From the NCBI GenBank assembly GCA_046095485.1, contig JBJTJN010000026.1:1-11768 (forward strand): DNA of 11,768 nt, in the 5' to 3' direction. The notes beneath the pieces are model-generated. The model saw nothing but the letters and a program-made list of their open reading frames with translations. It did not search any database and was not told the origin of the DNA. Positions 6,311-11,768 of this stretch are shown piece by piece. The first letter of the stretch is position 1. Each line of letters opens with the position of its first letter. The position numbers were made by a program, and so were the translations under genes. The DNA is from SYFI01 sp046095485. GTDB taxonomy: Bacteria; Actinomycetota; Thermoleophilia; Miltoncostaeales; Miltoncostaeaceae.

Positions 6311-6744
6311 CCGTCGCATTCCGCAACGTGGATGCCTCCCCGGGCGATCCCGTGGGCACCTGGCCCGTCGAGGCCATCGTCACGGTCATCGAACGCGGGC
6401 TGGTGACCGACTGGCGGCCCCTGCTGCGCGAGATCCGAGATCATCCGCGGGGCCATATGGCGCGGGTGGTCGATGCCTACCTCGAGCGGGCCGACGTGGA
6501 TGGCGCCACGCGCCTCTTCCGGCTCGTCCTCGACGATGCCCGGCGCAGCGAGGACGACGCGGACCGCACGGAGGCCGCCGGCCGGGTGCGCTCGTGCATC
6601 GAGGCCTCGGGCCTCACCGCGGCGCGCTTCGCCGAGGAGATCGGCACCTCGGCCTCGCGCCTGAGCACCTACGCCACCGGGCGCGTCACCCCGTCGGCGG
6701 CCCTGCTCGTGCGGATGGAGCGCGTGGCCGCCCGTCGCGGCTGA
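6307..6744 (+). CDS. C-terminal HTH (Xre-like) protein paired with the nucleotidyltransferase
   Basis: A 145-residue protein. Residues 93-143 form an Xre/Cro-like helix-turn-helix: IEASGLTAARFAEEIGTSAS then RLSTYATGRVTPSAALLVRM, with the recognition region around TSASRLSTYATG. The N-terminal 90 residues (FRNVDASPGDPVGTWPVEAI, then a helical stretch with DWRPLLREIRDHP) match no domain I can name, but are probably the part that contacts the nucleotidyltransferase. It starts in the ATGA overlap with the upstream gene, with a GGAG 8 bases before the start, so both proteins should be made together. By analogy with toxin-antitoxin and MNT-HTH pairs it is likely the antitoxin and the autorepressor acting at the palindrome 5579-5592. 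Here the toxin-like gene comes first, the reverse of the usual AbiEi-AbiEii order. Its 3' end faces wbpD across only 30 bases. Confidence 0.7.
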   Translation: MTVAFRNVDASPGDPVGTWPVEAIVTVIERGLVTDWRPLLREIRDHPRGHMARVVDAYLERADVDGATRLFRLVLDDARRSEDDADRTEAAGRVRSCIEASGLTAARFAEEIGTSASRLSTYATGRVTPSAALLVRMERVAARRG

Positions 6745-6774
6745 GGCGACGTCCCCCCCGCAGGCCGGCCCCGC

Positions 6775-7470
6775 CTACTGGTTGTCGAGCAGCTCCTCGT
6801 CGGGCACGTCGCGCCACACGCGGGCGGGCAGCCCGGCCACCAGCTTGCCGGCGGGAACGTCCTTGGTGACCAGCGCCCCGGCGGCCACGAAGGCCTCCTC
6901 GCCGATCTCGATGCCCGGGAGGATCACCACGCCGCCGCCGATGCGCGCCGCGCGGCGGATGGTCGCGCCCTTGAGCAGGCCGTGCCGTTCCTCGGTGCGC
7001 CCCATGAAGTTGTCGTTGGTGGTGGTGACGCACGGCGCGATGAAGACGTCGTCCTCGAGCACGCACAGGCGCGTGATGTAGGAGTTGCTCTGGATGTTGC
7101 AGCGGTTGCCGATGGTGGTCTGGTTCTCCACGCACACGGACCGGCCGATGCCGCAGTCATCGCCGATGGTCACGTTCTCGCGCACGAACGCCTGGTCGCC
7201 GATCACCGTGTTGTCGCCCACGCTGCTGCCCGCGAAGATCACGGCGCCCGAGCAGATGGACACCCCCGAGCCGATCACCAGCGGCGGCAGGGGCTCGCGC
7301 TTGGTGGTGGACTTGCGCGCGAGCTTGGGCTGCTTGCCCAGCACCACGTTGTCCTGGATCACGCAGCCGGCGCCGATGACCGTGCCGGCGTGGATCACCA
7401 CGTTGGCCCCGATCTCCACGTCGTCGGCGATCTGCACGCCCTCTCCCAGCACGAGGTTCTCGCGGCTCAT
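6775..7470 (-). CDS. wbpD: Hexapeptide-repeat N-acetyltransferase, WbpD-like
   Basis: A 231-residue left-handed beta-helix acyltransferase, with many isoleucine/valine-glycine hexapeptide repeats from VQIADDVEIGANVVIHAG through VTIGDDCGIGRSVCVENQ to GVVILPGIEIGEEAFVAAGA. It ends with the typical KDVPAGKLVAGLPARV coenzyme A binding tail. TTTNDNFMGR at about residues 150-159 corresponds to the active-site loop with conserved Asn in sugar 3-N-acetyltransferases. In the WbpABEDI pathway this enzyme acetylates the 3-amino group of UDP-GlcNAc3NA. It is longer than classical WbpD (about 190 residues), with an extra segment near 47-66 (GKQPKLARKSTTKREPLPP) breaking the repeats. ATG 7470 overlaps the upstream stop (ATGA), and GGAAGGGG ends 7 bases upstream. 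The open frame continues upstream, but that is a shadow of wbpB. Acceptor specificity is inferred from the neighbours. Confidence 0.82.
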   Translation of the reverse strand: MSRENLVLGEGVQIADDVEIGANVVIHAGTVIGAGCVIQDNVVLGKQPKLARKSTTKREPLPPLVIGSGVSICSGAVIFAGSSVGDNTVIGDQAFVRENVTIGDDCGIGRSVCVENQTTIGNRCNIQSNSYITRLCVLEDDVFIAPCVTTTNDNFMGRTEERHGLLKGATIRRAARIGGGVVILPGIEIGEEAFVAAGALVTKDVPAGKLVAGLPARVWRDVPDEELLDNQ

Positions 7471-8495
7471 CGGGATGCCCCTTCCAGGGTTATCGGCCGG
7501 CCGCCCTCGGCCAGCGATGTGTCCATGGCCTCGAGCACCTCGACGGTGGCCAGGCCGGCCCAGCCGTCGGCCACGGGGGCCGTGCCCGCGCGGATGCTGT
7601 CGAGGAAGTGCTGGCACACCAGGCGCAGCGGCTCGGCGCTGTCGATCTTCGGGCTGAAGATGTCGCCGGAGCGCACCTGGATGTACTCGCCGTAGTCACC
7701 CGTGCGCGGCACGGGACCCTTGTCGTACACGGTGATCTTGCGCTCGCTCTCCATGTCGTCGAACACCACCATGCGCTCCGAGCCGATGACGGTCATGCGG
7801 CGCATCTTGTGCGGGTCGAGCCACGACAGGTGCAGGTGCCCGATGACCCCGCTCTCGAACAGGATGCGCCCGAACACCACGTCCTCCACGCCCTCCTGCA
7901 GGTAGCACGCGCCGGTGGCCGACACCTCCACGGCGGGCTCGCCCACCAGGTGCAGCATCACGCTGATGTCGTGCGGCCCGAGGCTCCACAGGGCGTTCTC
8001 GTCCTTGCGCACGATGCCGAGGTTCAGACGGTTTCCGTAGAGGTAGTGCACCTGGCCCAGGTGGCCGCTCTCCACGAGCTCCTTCACCTTGGTGACGCCC
8101 GGGTGCAGCACCAGCAGGTGGTCCACCATCAGGGTCACCCCCGCGGCCTCGGCGGCCTCGGCCACCGCGCGGGCGTCGGCCGTGGCGAGCGCCAGCGGCT
8201 TCTCCACGAACACGTGCTTGCCGGCCTCGATGGCGCGCAGCGCCAGCGCGGCGTGGGTGGGCACCGGCGTGGCGATCACCACGGCGTCGGTGCCGGGGTC
8301 GGCCAGCACCTCACCCAGGTCGGTGGTGAAGGCCGTGCGCGGGAACGCCGCGCGGTGGCGGTCGAGCAGCGACTCATCGAGGTCGCAGGCCCATGCGAGC
8401 TCGGACCCCTCGATGCGATCGAAGTTGCGCGCGAGGTTGGGGCCCCAGTACGACATGCCCACCACCGCCACGCGAAGCGGCGTCACAGCGTCCAC
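7467..8495 (-). CDS. wbpB: Gfo/Idh/MocA oxidoreductase, WbpB-like
   Basis: A 342-residue NAD(P)-dependent dehydrogenase. The N-terminal Rossmann domain starts VAVVGMSYWGPN (9-20), with VVIATPVPTH near 72-81 and the family hallmark EKPLA at 98-102 (catalytic Lys). The C-terminal domain has VDHLLVLHPGVTKVKELVES, YGNRLNLG at 153-160 and LWSLGPHDISVMLHLVG, whose His175 is the expected catalytic residue. In the UDP-ManNAc3NAcA pathway WbpB oxidises C3 of UDP-GlcNAcA, giving the 3-keto sugar for transamination. Two starts are possible. GTG 8495 has GGGGGGAG 5 bases upstream and overlaps wbpA by 13 bases. GTG 8486 gives a GTGA overlap and 339 residues, but its ribosome binding site is too far away. 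The gene is coupled to wbpD by ATGA. An assignment to another Gfo/Idh sugar dehydrogenase is possible, but the three-gene context favours WbpB. Confidence 0.83.
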   Translation of the reverse strand: MDAVTPLRVAVVGMSYWGPNLARNFDRIEGSELAWACDLDESLLDRHRAAFPRTAFTTDLGEVLADPGTDAVVIATPVPTHAALALRAIEAGKHVFVEKPLALATADARAVAEAAEAAGVTLMVDHLLVLHPGVTKVKELVESGHLGQVHYLYGNRLNLGIVRKDENALWSLGPHDISVMLHLVGEPAVEVSATGACYLQEGVEDVVFGRILFESGVIGHLHLSWLDPHKMRRMTVIGSERMVVFDDMESERKITVYDKGPVPRTGDYGEYIQVRSGDIFSPKIDSAEPLRLVCQHFLDSIRAGTAPVADGWAGLATVEVLEAMDTSLAEGGRPITLEGASR

Positions 8496-9763
8496 ACGTT
8501 CTCCCCCCTGGGCACGGCGTTGCGGAAGTCCACCACGAGCGGCGCGCGGTCGGCCACGCGCTGCCAGTCGATGCCCGAATGTGCCGTGACCACCACCACG
8601 GCGTCGGCGCCTGCGAGGGCCTCGTCGGTCAACTCGACGCTGCGCATGGCCACATCCACCCCGTGTCCGGGCTCGATCTCGGGCACGTGCGGGTCGTGAT
8701 AGCTCACGTCCGCGCCGCGCTCGAGCAGCAGCGAGATGACCTTGAGCGCGGGGCTCTCGCGCATGTCGTTGACGTCGGCCTTGTAGGCCACGCCGATCAC
8801 CAGCACCTTCGCGCCCTTGAGCGCCTTCTCGTGATCGTTGAGCGCCCGCGCGAGCTTGCTCACGCAGAAGTAGGGCATCTGCGAATTGATCTTGCCCGCG
8901 AGCTCGATGAACTCGGTGTGGAAGTCGTACTCGCGGGCCTTCCAGGTGAGGTAGAAGGGGTCGATCGGGATGCAGTGGCCGCCGAGGCCCGGCCCCGGAC
9001 GGAACGGCATGTAGCCGAACGGCTTGGTGGCCGCGGCGTCGATGACCTCCCAGACGTCCACGCCCATGCGATCGCACAGGATCGCCGTCTCGTTGACCAG
9101 CGCGATGTTCACGCTGCGGAAGACGTTCTCGAGGATCTTGGTCATCTCGGCCACCTCGGGCGTGGACACCGGCACCAGCGTGTCGAACGCCTGGCCGTAC
9201 ACCTGGAGCGCCTTGGCCGTGCACGCCGGGGTGAGGCCGCCCACCACCTTGGGCGTGGACCGGGTGGTCCAGTCCTCGCGGCCCGGGTCCACCCGCTCGG
9301 GGCTGAAGGCCAGGTGGAAGTCCTCGCCGGCCGTGAGCCCGTACTGCTCGAGCAGCGGCGCGAGCTCCTCGCGGGTGGTGCCCGGGTAGGTGGTGCTCTC
9401 GAGCACCACCAGCTGGCCGTTCTGCAGGCGCGGCGCGATGTCGCGGGCGGCGCCCAGCACCGCGCCCAGGTCGGGCTCGCGGTGCTCGTCAAGCGGGGTG
9501 GGCAGGCAGATGACGATGGCCTCGAGCGCCGGCAGCTCGTCGAGGTCGGTGCTGGCGCGCAGCATGCCCGACTCCACGAGCGGGGCCAGGCGCTCGGATG
9601 GCACGTCCTCGATGTGCGAGATGCCGCGGTTGATGGCGGCCACCTTCTCGTCAACGACGTCGAGGCCGACCACGGGCACGCCCGCCTCGGCGAACACGAC
9701 GGCGAGCGGAAGGCCCACGTAGCCGAGTCCGATCACGCCGATGCGCGGCGAAGGGGTGCTCAT
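8483..9763 (-). CDS. wbpA: UDP-N-acetylglucosamine 6-dehydrogenase type nucleotide-sugar dehydrogenase
   Basis: A 426-residue member of the UDP-glucose/GDP-mannose dehydrogenase superfamily. The N-terminal NAD domain begins IGVIGLGYVGLPLA (8-21). TTYPGTT is at 124-130, FSPERVDPG at 153-161, and the middle helix has Lys209 and Asn213 (TKILENVFRSVN). The catalytic cysteine is Cys264 in GLGGHCIPIDPFYLTWKARE. The C-terminal UDP-binding domain has VLVIGVAYKADVNDMRESPA and YHDPHVPEI. GGHCIPIDP and the AYKxDVxDxRESP form are characteristic of the WbpA/WbpO branch, which oxidises UDP-N-acetylhexosamines, rather than UDP-glucose dehydrogenase (usually GGSCFPKD). It would turn UDP-GlcNAc into UDP-GlcNAcA by two NAD-dependent oxidations. 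It is the first gene of wbpA-wbpB-wbpD. ATG 9763 has no clear ribosome binding site; the 57-base gap behind it holds a divergent promoter. Exact hexosamine substrate is inferred. Confidence 0.88.
   Translation of the reverse strand: MSTPSPRIGVIGLGYVGLPLAVVFAEAGVPVVGLDVVDEKVAAINRGISHIEDVPSERLAPLVESGMLRASTDLDELPALEAIVICLPTPLDEHREPDLGAVLGAARDIAPRLQNGQLVVLESTTYPGTTREELAPLLEQYGLTAGEDFHLAFSPERVDPGREDWTTRSTPKVVGGLTPACTAKALQVYGQAFDTLVPVSTPEVAEMTKILENVFRSVNIALVNETAILCDRMGVDVWEVIDAAATKPFGYMPFRPGPGLGGHCIPIDPFYLTWKAREYDFHTEFIELAGKINSQMPYFCVSKLARALNDHEKALKGAKVLVIGVAYKADVNDMRESPALKVISLLLERGADVSYHDPHVPEIEPGHGVDVAMRSVELTDEALAGADAVVVVTAHSGIDWQRVADRAPLVVDFRNAVPRGENVWTL
8501..8508 (-). promoter_or_regulatory. 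Ribosome binding site that decides the wbpB start
   Basis: The minus strand reads GGGGGGAG here, 5 bases before GTG 8495 and 14 bases before GTG 8486. The spacing matches that seen for rmlB and wbpI, so it favours the upstream start at 8495. Confidence 0.5.
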
Positions 9764-9820
9764 GAGGCACCCGTGGGGATGTTGGTTCTCGGCACAGGCA
9801 GCGGCGGTATCGTAGTCACC
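9764..9820. promoter_or_regulatory. Compact divergent promoter region between wbpA and a membrane-protein gene
   Basis: Only 57 bases separate two divergent start codons. The heptamer at 9808-9814 gives TATCGT on the + strand (7 bases from ATG 9821, leaderless-type) and TACGAT on the minus strand; both fit TANNNT, so one site could fire in both directions. A minus transcript would carry a leader of roughly 40 bases. No convincing -35 boxes are seen. Confidence 0.4.
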
Positions 9821-10423
9821 ATGGCCGATGCGGCGCTTGCCGGGCTACCCCGGATCGTGCGGGCGGATGACGAGATCAGGTGGCGCGGGCAGGTGCTCAC
9901 GTCGCTCGGCCTCGCCTCGCTGTCGTACTGGACCATCCTCTGGCTGGTGGAGGGCCCGGTTGATCCGGTGTTCGCAGGCATCGTGTTCGGCGCCGCGCTG
10001 CTGTTCGCGCTGGTGCTCGGGGCCATCACCAGCCGCCGCCGCTTCGCCCACGCCATGCTCACCCTGCGACCCCCTCGCTCGGTGGTGCACGAGACCGTGG
10101 CCGATGCCCGCGAGCGCCGCGTGCGTGCCGCCACGGTGATGTTCCTCGGCGTGGGGGTACTGCTGCTGCTCGACACCCTGGTGAGCGACGTCGGCGCCAC
10201 GGCGGCGCTGGTGGCGGGCGCGGGCATCGGCGCGGGCATCATCGACAGGCTCGAGGCGCGGCGGTGGGCGCAGGCCGAGGATGAGCGCGAATCGCGCATC
10301 TTCGTCATGCTCAGGCCCAATGCGCTGATCGCCCGCATGGGCATGCAGGACGCCTACGAGCTGCCGCGGGGCCGGCGCGACGGCGACGACGAGCCCCCGG
10401 AGTTCCCGGGCACCTACCTCTAG
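9821..10423 (+). CDS. Small four-helix integral membrane protein of unknown function
   Basis: A 200-residue protein I do not recognise. Four hydrophobic segments are visible: about residues 25-44 (LTSLGLASLSYWTILWLVEG), 49-70 (AGIVFGAALLFALVLGAIT), 102-121 (AATVMFLGVGVLLLLDTL) and 126-142 (ATAALVAGAGIGAGIID). They are separated by a basic loop (SRRRF) and a charged stretch (ETVADARERRVR). The C-terminal 58 residues are charged and hydrophilic, ending in an acidic, proline-rich tail, probably cytoplasmic. No catalytic motif is evident. ATG 9821 follows TATCGT by 7 bases without a ribosome binding site, suggesting a leaderless transcript. The frame is open far upstream, but that part is antisense to wbpA. 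The stop TAG shares the sequence CTAG with the stop of the convergent epimerase gene. Its position between wbpI and wbpABD suggests insertion into a once-continuous sugar operon, or a role in export or assembly; both are speculation. Confidence 0.75.
   Translation: MADAALAGLPRIVRADDEIRWRGQVLTSLGLASLSYWTILWLVEGPVDPVFAGIVFGAALLFALVLGAITSRRRFAHAMLTLRPPRSVVHETVADARERRVRAATVMFLGVGVLLLLDTLVSDVGATAALVAGAGIGAGIIDRLEARRWAQAEDERESRIFVMLRPNALIARMGMQDAYELPRGRRDGDDEPPEFPGTYL
10420..10423. other. Shared CTAG: overlapping stop codons of convergent genes
   Basis: The self-complementary CTAG gives TAG on the + strand (10421-10423, membrane protein) and TAG on the minus strand (10422-10420, epimerase). The genes therefore overlap tail to tail by 4 bases, leaving no space for a terminator between them. 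Each transcript probably runs some way into the other gene. Confidence 0.85.
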
Positions 10424-11490
10424 CCGAGCTCGGCCACCACCGCGCGCGCGATGGCGTCGGCCGCATGGCCGTCGCCGTAGTAGGGCGGGCGCTCGGCGGG
10501 CATCGAGAGCCCGGCGAGGGCGCCTGCCACCGCGGCGGCATCCATGCCCGTGAGGGTGTTGAACCCGCCGTCCACGGTCTCCACCCACTCGGTGGTGTCG
10601 CGCAGCGTGACGCAGGGCACGCCGTGGAAGTAGGCCTCCTTCTGCACGCCGCCGGAGTCGGTGACCACCGCACGGGCGCCCATGAGCAGGCTGGTGAAGT
10701 CGAGGTAGCCCGCGGGCGGCGCCAGCACCAGGCCGGGAACCTGCTCGAGGGCATCCCAGCGCCCGCCCGCCTGCAGCTTGGCCCGGGTGCGCGGGTGCAC
10801 GGGGAAGACGGCCGGCTCGCCGAGCGACGAGAGCACCTGCACCATGGCGTCCAGCGCCTCCGGGGTGTCGGTGGCCGCGGCGCGGTGGATGGTGACCAGC
10901 AGGTATCCACCCGGCTCGAGCCCATGGGCTGCGGCCGCGCCGCGCTCGGCGGCCAGCGGGGCGAACATGCGGCTGGCGTCGAACATGACGTCCCCCACCA
11001 GGTGCACGCCCCGGGTGATGCCCTCGGCGGCCAGGTTGTCCACGGCCTGCGCGGTGGGGCACAGCAGCACGTCGGACAGGTGGTCGGTGACCACCCGGTT
11101 CTGCTCCTCGGGCATCGTCTTGTCGAACGACCGCAGGCCGGCCTCCACGTGCGCCAGGGGAATCCCGCACTTGGCGGCCGTGAGCGCGCCGGCCAGCGTG
11201 GTGGTGGTATCCCCGTACACCAGCACGGCATCCGGCTTCTCGTCGCGCAGCACGTGCTCGAACCGCTCCATGATGGTCGCGATCTGGTGCACGGGCGTGC
11301 CGGGCCCCACCTCGAGCGCGTGATCGGGGCTGGGGATTCCCAGCTCGTCGAAGAAGAGATCGGCCAGCTCGGGGTCGTAGTGCTGGCCCGAGTGCACGAG
11401 CACCTCGTCCCCCTGGGCACGGAGGGCGATGCAGAGGGGTGCGGCCTTGACGAACTGGGGCCGGTTCCCGACGAGGGACACGATGCGCAC
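10420..11490 (-). CDS. wbpI: UDP-GlcNAc 2-epimerase family protein, WbpI/WecB-like
   Basis: A 356-residue non-hydrolysing UDP-N-acetylglucosamine 2-epimerase family enzyme with a GT-B-like fold. Landmarks are VGNRPQFVKAAPL at 7-19, VHSGQHYD at 32-39, VYGDTTTTLAGALTAAK at 91-107, HVEAGLRSFDKTMPEEQNR at 114-132, VTIHR at 199-203, TDSGGVQKEA at 277-286 and LRDTTEWVET at 296-305. Together they cover the UDP-binding and active-site residues. WecB makes UDP-ManNAc. The WbpI branch epimerises UDP-GlcNAc3NAcA to UDP-ManNAc3NAcA. The MPEEQNR form and the wbpA, wbpB and wbpD neighbours favour WbpI, but WecB activity cannot be excluded. GTG 11490 has AGGAG 5 bases upstream, embedded in the stop region of the preceding CcdA-like gene. 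The gene converges with the membrane-protein gene, sharing CTAG at the stops. Confidence 0.88.
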   Translation of the reverse strand: MRIVSLVGNRPQFVKAAPLCIALRAQGDEVLVHSGQHYDPELADLFFDELGIPSPDHALEVGPGTPVHQIATIMERFEHVLRDEKPDAVLVYGDTTTTLAGALTAAKCGIPLAHVEAGLRSFDKTMPEEQNRVVTDHLSDVLLCPTAQAVDNLAAEGITRGVHLVGDVMFDASRMFAPLAAERGAAAAHGLEPGGYLLVTIHRAAATDTPEALDAMVQVLSSLGEPAVFPVHPRTRAKLQAGGRWDALEQVPGLVLAPPAGYLDFTSLLMGARAVVTDSGGVQKEAYFHGVPCVTLRDTTEWVETVDGGFNTLTGMDAAAVAGALAGLSMPAERPPYYGDGHAADAIARAVVAELG

Positions 11491-11495
11491 GAAGG

Positions 11496-11500
11496 CTCCT
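11496..11500 (-). promoter_or_regulatory. Ribosome binding site of wbpI, overlapping the upstream stop codon
   Basis: On the minus strand the TAG stop of the CcdA-like gene (11501-11499) runs straight into GAG, forming AGGAG, 5 bases before GTG 11490. This fixes the start of wbpI and couples the two genes. Confidence 0.7.
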
Positions 11501-11768
11501 AGAGACCTGCGAACCCGATGGTGGCGAGTCGCTGGGTGATGCGCTCGAGGTTACCGGTGAGCACCATGATGCCCAGCACGATCATCAACGCGCCGCCGAT
11601 GGCGTTGACCGCATACCAGCGATCGCGCAGCCACTTCGAGGCCGAGAGGGTCTGGGTCATGAAGATGCCCGCGAGCAGGAACGGGACCCCCAGGCCGAGC
11701 GAGTAGACGAACAGCAGCAGCGCGCCCGCGGCCGGTGATCCGGTGGGAGCGGCATAGGTGAGGATGCT
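11499..11768 (-). CDS. ccdA: CcdA/DsbD-like transmembrane protein, C-terminal fragment
   Basis: The last 89 codons of a minus-strand gene entering from the right edge, ending at TAG 11501-11499. The visible part reads SILTYAAPTGSPAAGALLLF, then VYSLGLGVPFLLAGIF, a short polar stretch (SASKWLRDRWYAV), a further helix (GGALMIVLGIMVLTG) and a polar end (NLERITQRL). The YAAPTGSPxxGALLLxVYSLGLGVPFLLAG block is characteristic of the C-terminal helices of CcdA, the membrane protein that passes reducing power from cytosolic thioredoxin across the membrane for cytochrome c maturation or disulfide reduction. Redox-active cysteines would be in the missing part. It stops 8 bases before the wbpI start, and its end supplies the wbpI ribosome binding site, so both may share a transcript, although their jobs look unrelated. 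Family call is good, subfamily uncertain. Confidence 0.8.
   Translation of the reverse strand, partial: SILTYAAPTGSPAAGALLLFVYSLGLGVPFLLAGIFMTQTLSASKWLRDRWYAVNAIGGALMIVLGIMVLTGNLERITQRLATIGFAGL

Noticed and set aside
6745..6774. Bidirectional terminator between the HTH gene and wbpD
   Set aside because: The 30-base gap contains the palindrome GGCCGGCC (6763-6770) and a C-run, but no stem long enough with a T- or A-tract, so it cannot be supported.
8496..9224. Upstream extension of the wbpB frame
   Set aside because: It lies inside wbpA in another frame and has no domain content; the Rossmann fold begins right after GTG 8495.
8483..9763. Annotation as UDP-glucose 6-dehydrogenase
   Set aside because: The catalytic segment reads GGHCIPIDPFY rather than the GGSCFPKD form usual in UDP-glucose dehydrogenases, and the neighbours are WbpB- and WbpD-like.
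8393..9820. Upstream extension of the membrane-protein frame
   Set aside because: The open frame is antisense to wbpA and part of wbpB and reads as a shadow. ATG 9821 gives a sensible membrane protein with a promoter-like box just ahead.
10465..11502. Plus-strand ORF of 345 codons opposite the epimerase gene
   Set aside because: It has low-complexity Gly/His/Arg-rich content and no recognisable motif. The minus strand encodes a complete 2-epimerase with a ribosome binding site.
11518..11706. Plus-strand ORF of 62 codons at the right end
   Set aside because: It is antisense to the CcdA-like fragment, whose minus-strand frame contains clear family sequence.
1..11768. CRISPR array, tRNA, rRNA, insertion sequence or attachment site
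   Set aside because: I looked for regularly spaced direct repeats, cloverleaf signatures, transposase motifs and flanking inverted repeats and saw none.

Overview
The window is uniformly GC-rich, with strong G/C bias at third codon positions, frequent GTG starts and tightly overlapping genes. This points to an actinobacterium. The dTDP-sugar genes, the actinobacterial-looking nucleotidyltransferase/HTH pair and the apparently leaderless starts would fit Thermoleophilia or a neighbouring class, but that placement is inference. No rRNA, tRNA, CRISPR array, insertion sequence or phage gene is visible.

Left part (1-5205, all + strand): the C-terminal end of a sensor histidine kinase, a short-chain dehydrogenase, a class I glycerate kinase, and then a tight rmlA-rmlD-rmlB cluster that turns glucose-1-phosphate into dTDP-sugars on the way to dTDP-L-rhamnose. 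The 3,5-epimerase gene rmlC is not in the window.

Middle part (5206-6774): a short minus-strand ORF (58 codons) resembling the N-terminus of a TerC-family membrane protein, a 192-base divergent intergenic region, and then a two-gene unit on the + strand. That unit encodes an AbiEii-like nucleotidyltransferase and a C-terminal-HTH protein, coupled by an ATGA overlap. An AT-rich patch with a perfect 6-2-6 palindrome lies over the likely -10 element just ahead of the first start codon. This is the best candidate in the window for a little-described system: an autoregulated toxin-antitoxin-like or defence module.

Right part (6775-11768): a minus-strand operon wbpA-wbpB-wbpD (nucleotide-sugar dehydrogenase, Gfo/Idh oxidoreductase, hexapeptide acyltransferase); a lone + strand gene for a four-helix membrane protein of unknown function; and a minus-strand wbpI-type 2-epimerase directly behind the 3' end of a CcdA-like membrane protein gene. 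Together WbpA, WbpB, WbpD and WbpI supply four of the five steps from UDP-GlcNAc to a UDP-2,3-diacetamido-2,3-dideoxy-mannuronic acid type sugar. The WbpE aminotransferase is not here. The window therefore makes activated sugars for a surface polysaccharide, but holds no glycosyltransferase, flippase or polymerase.
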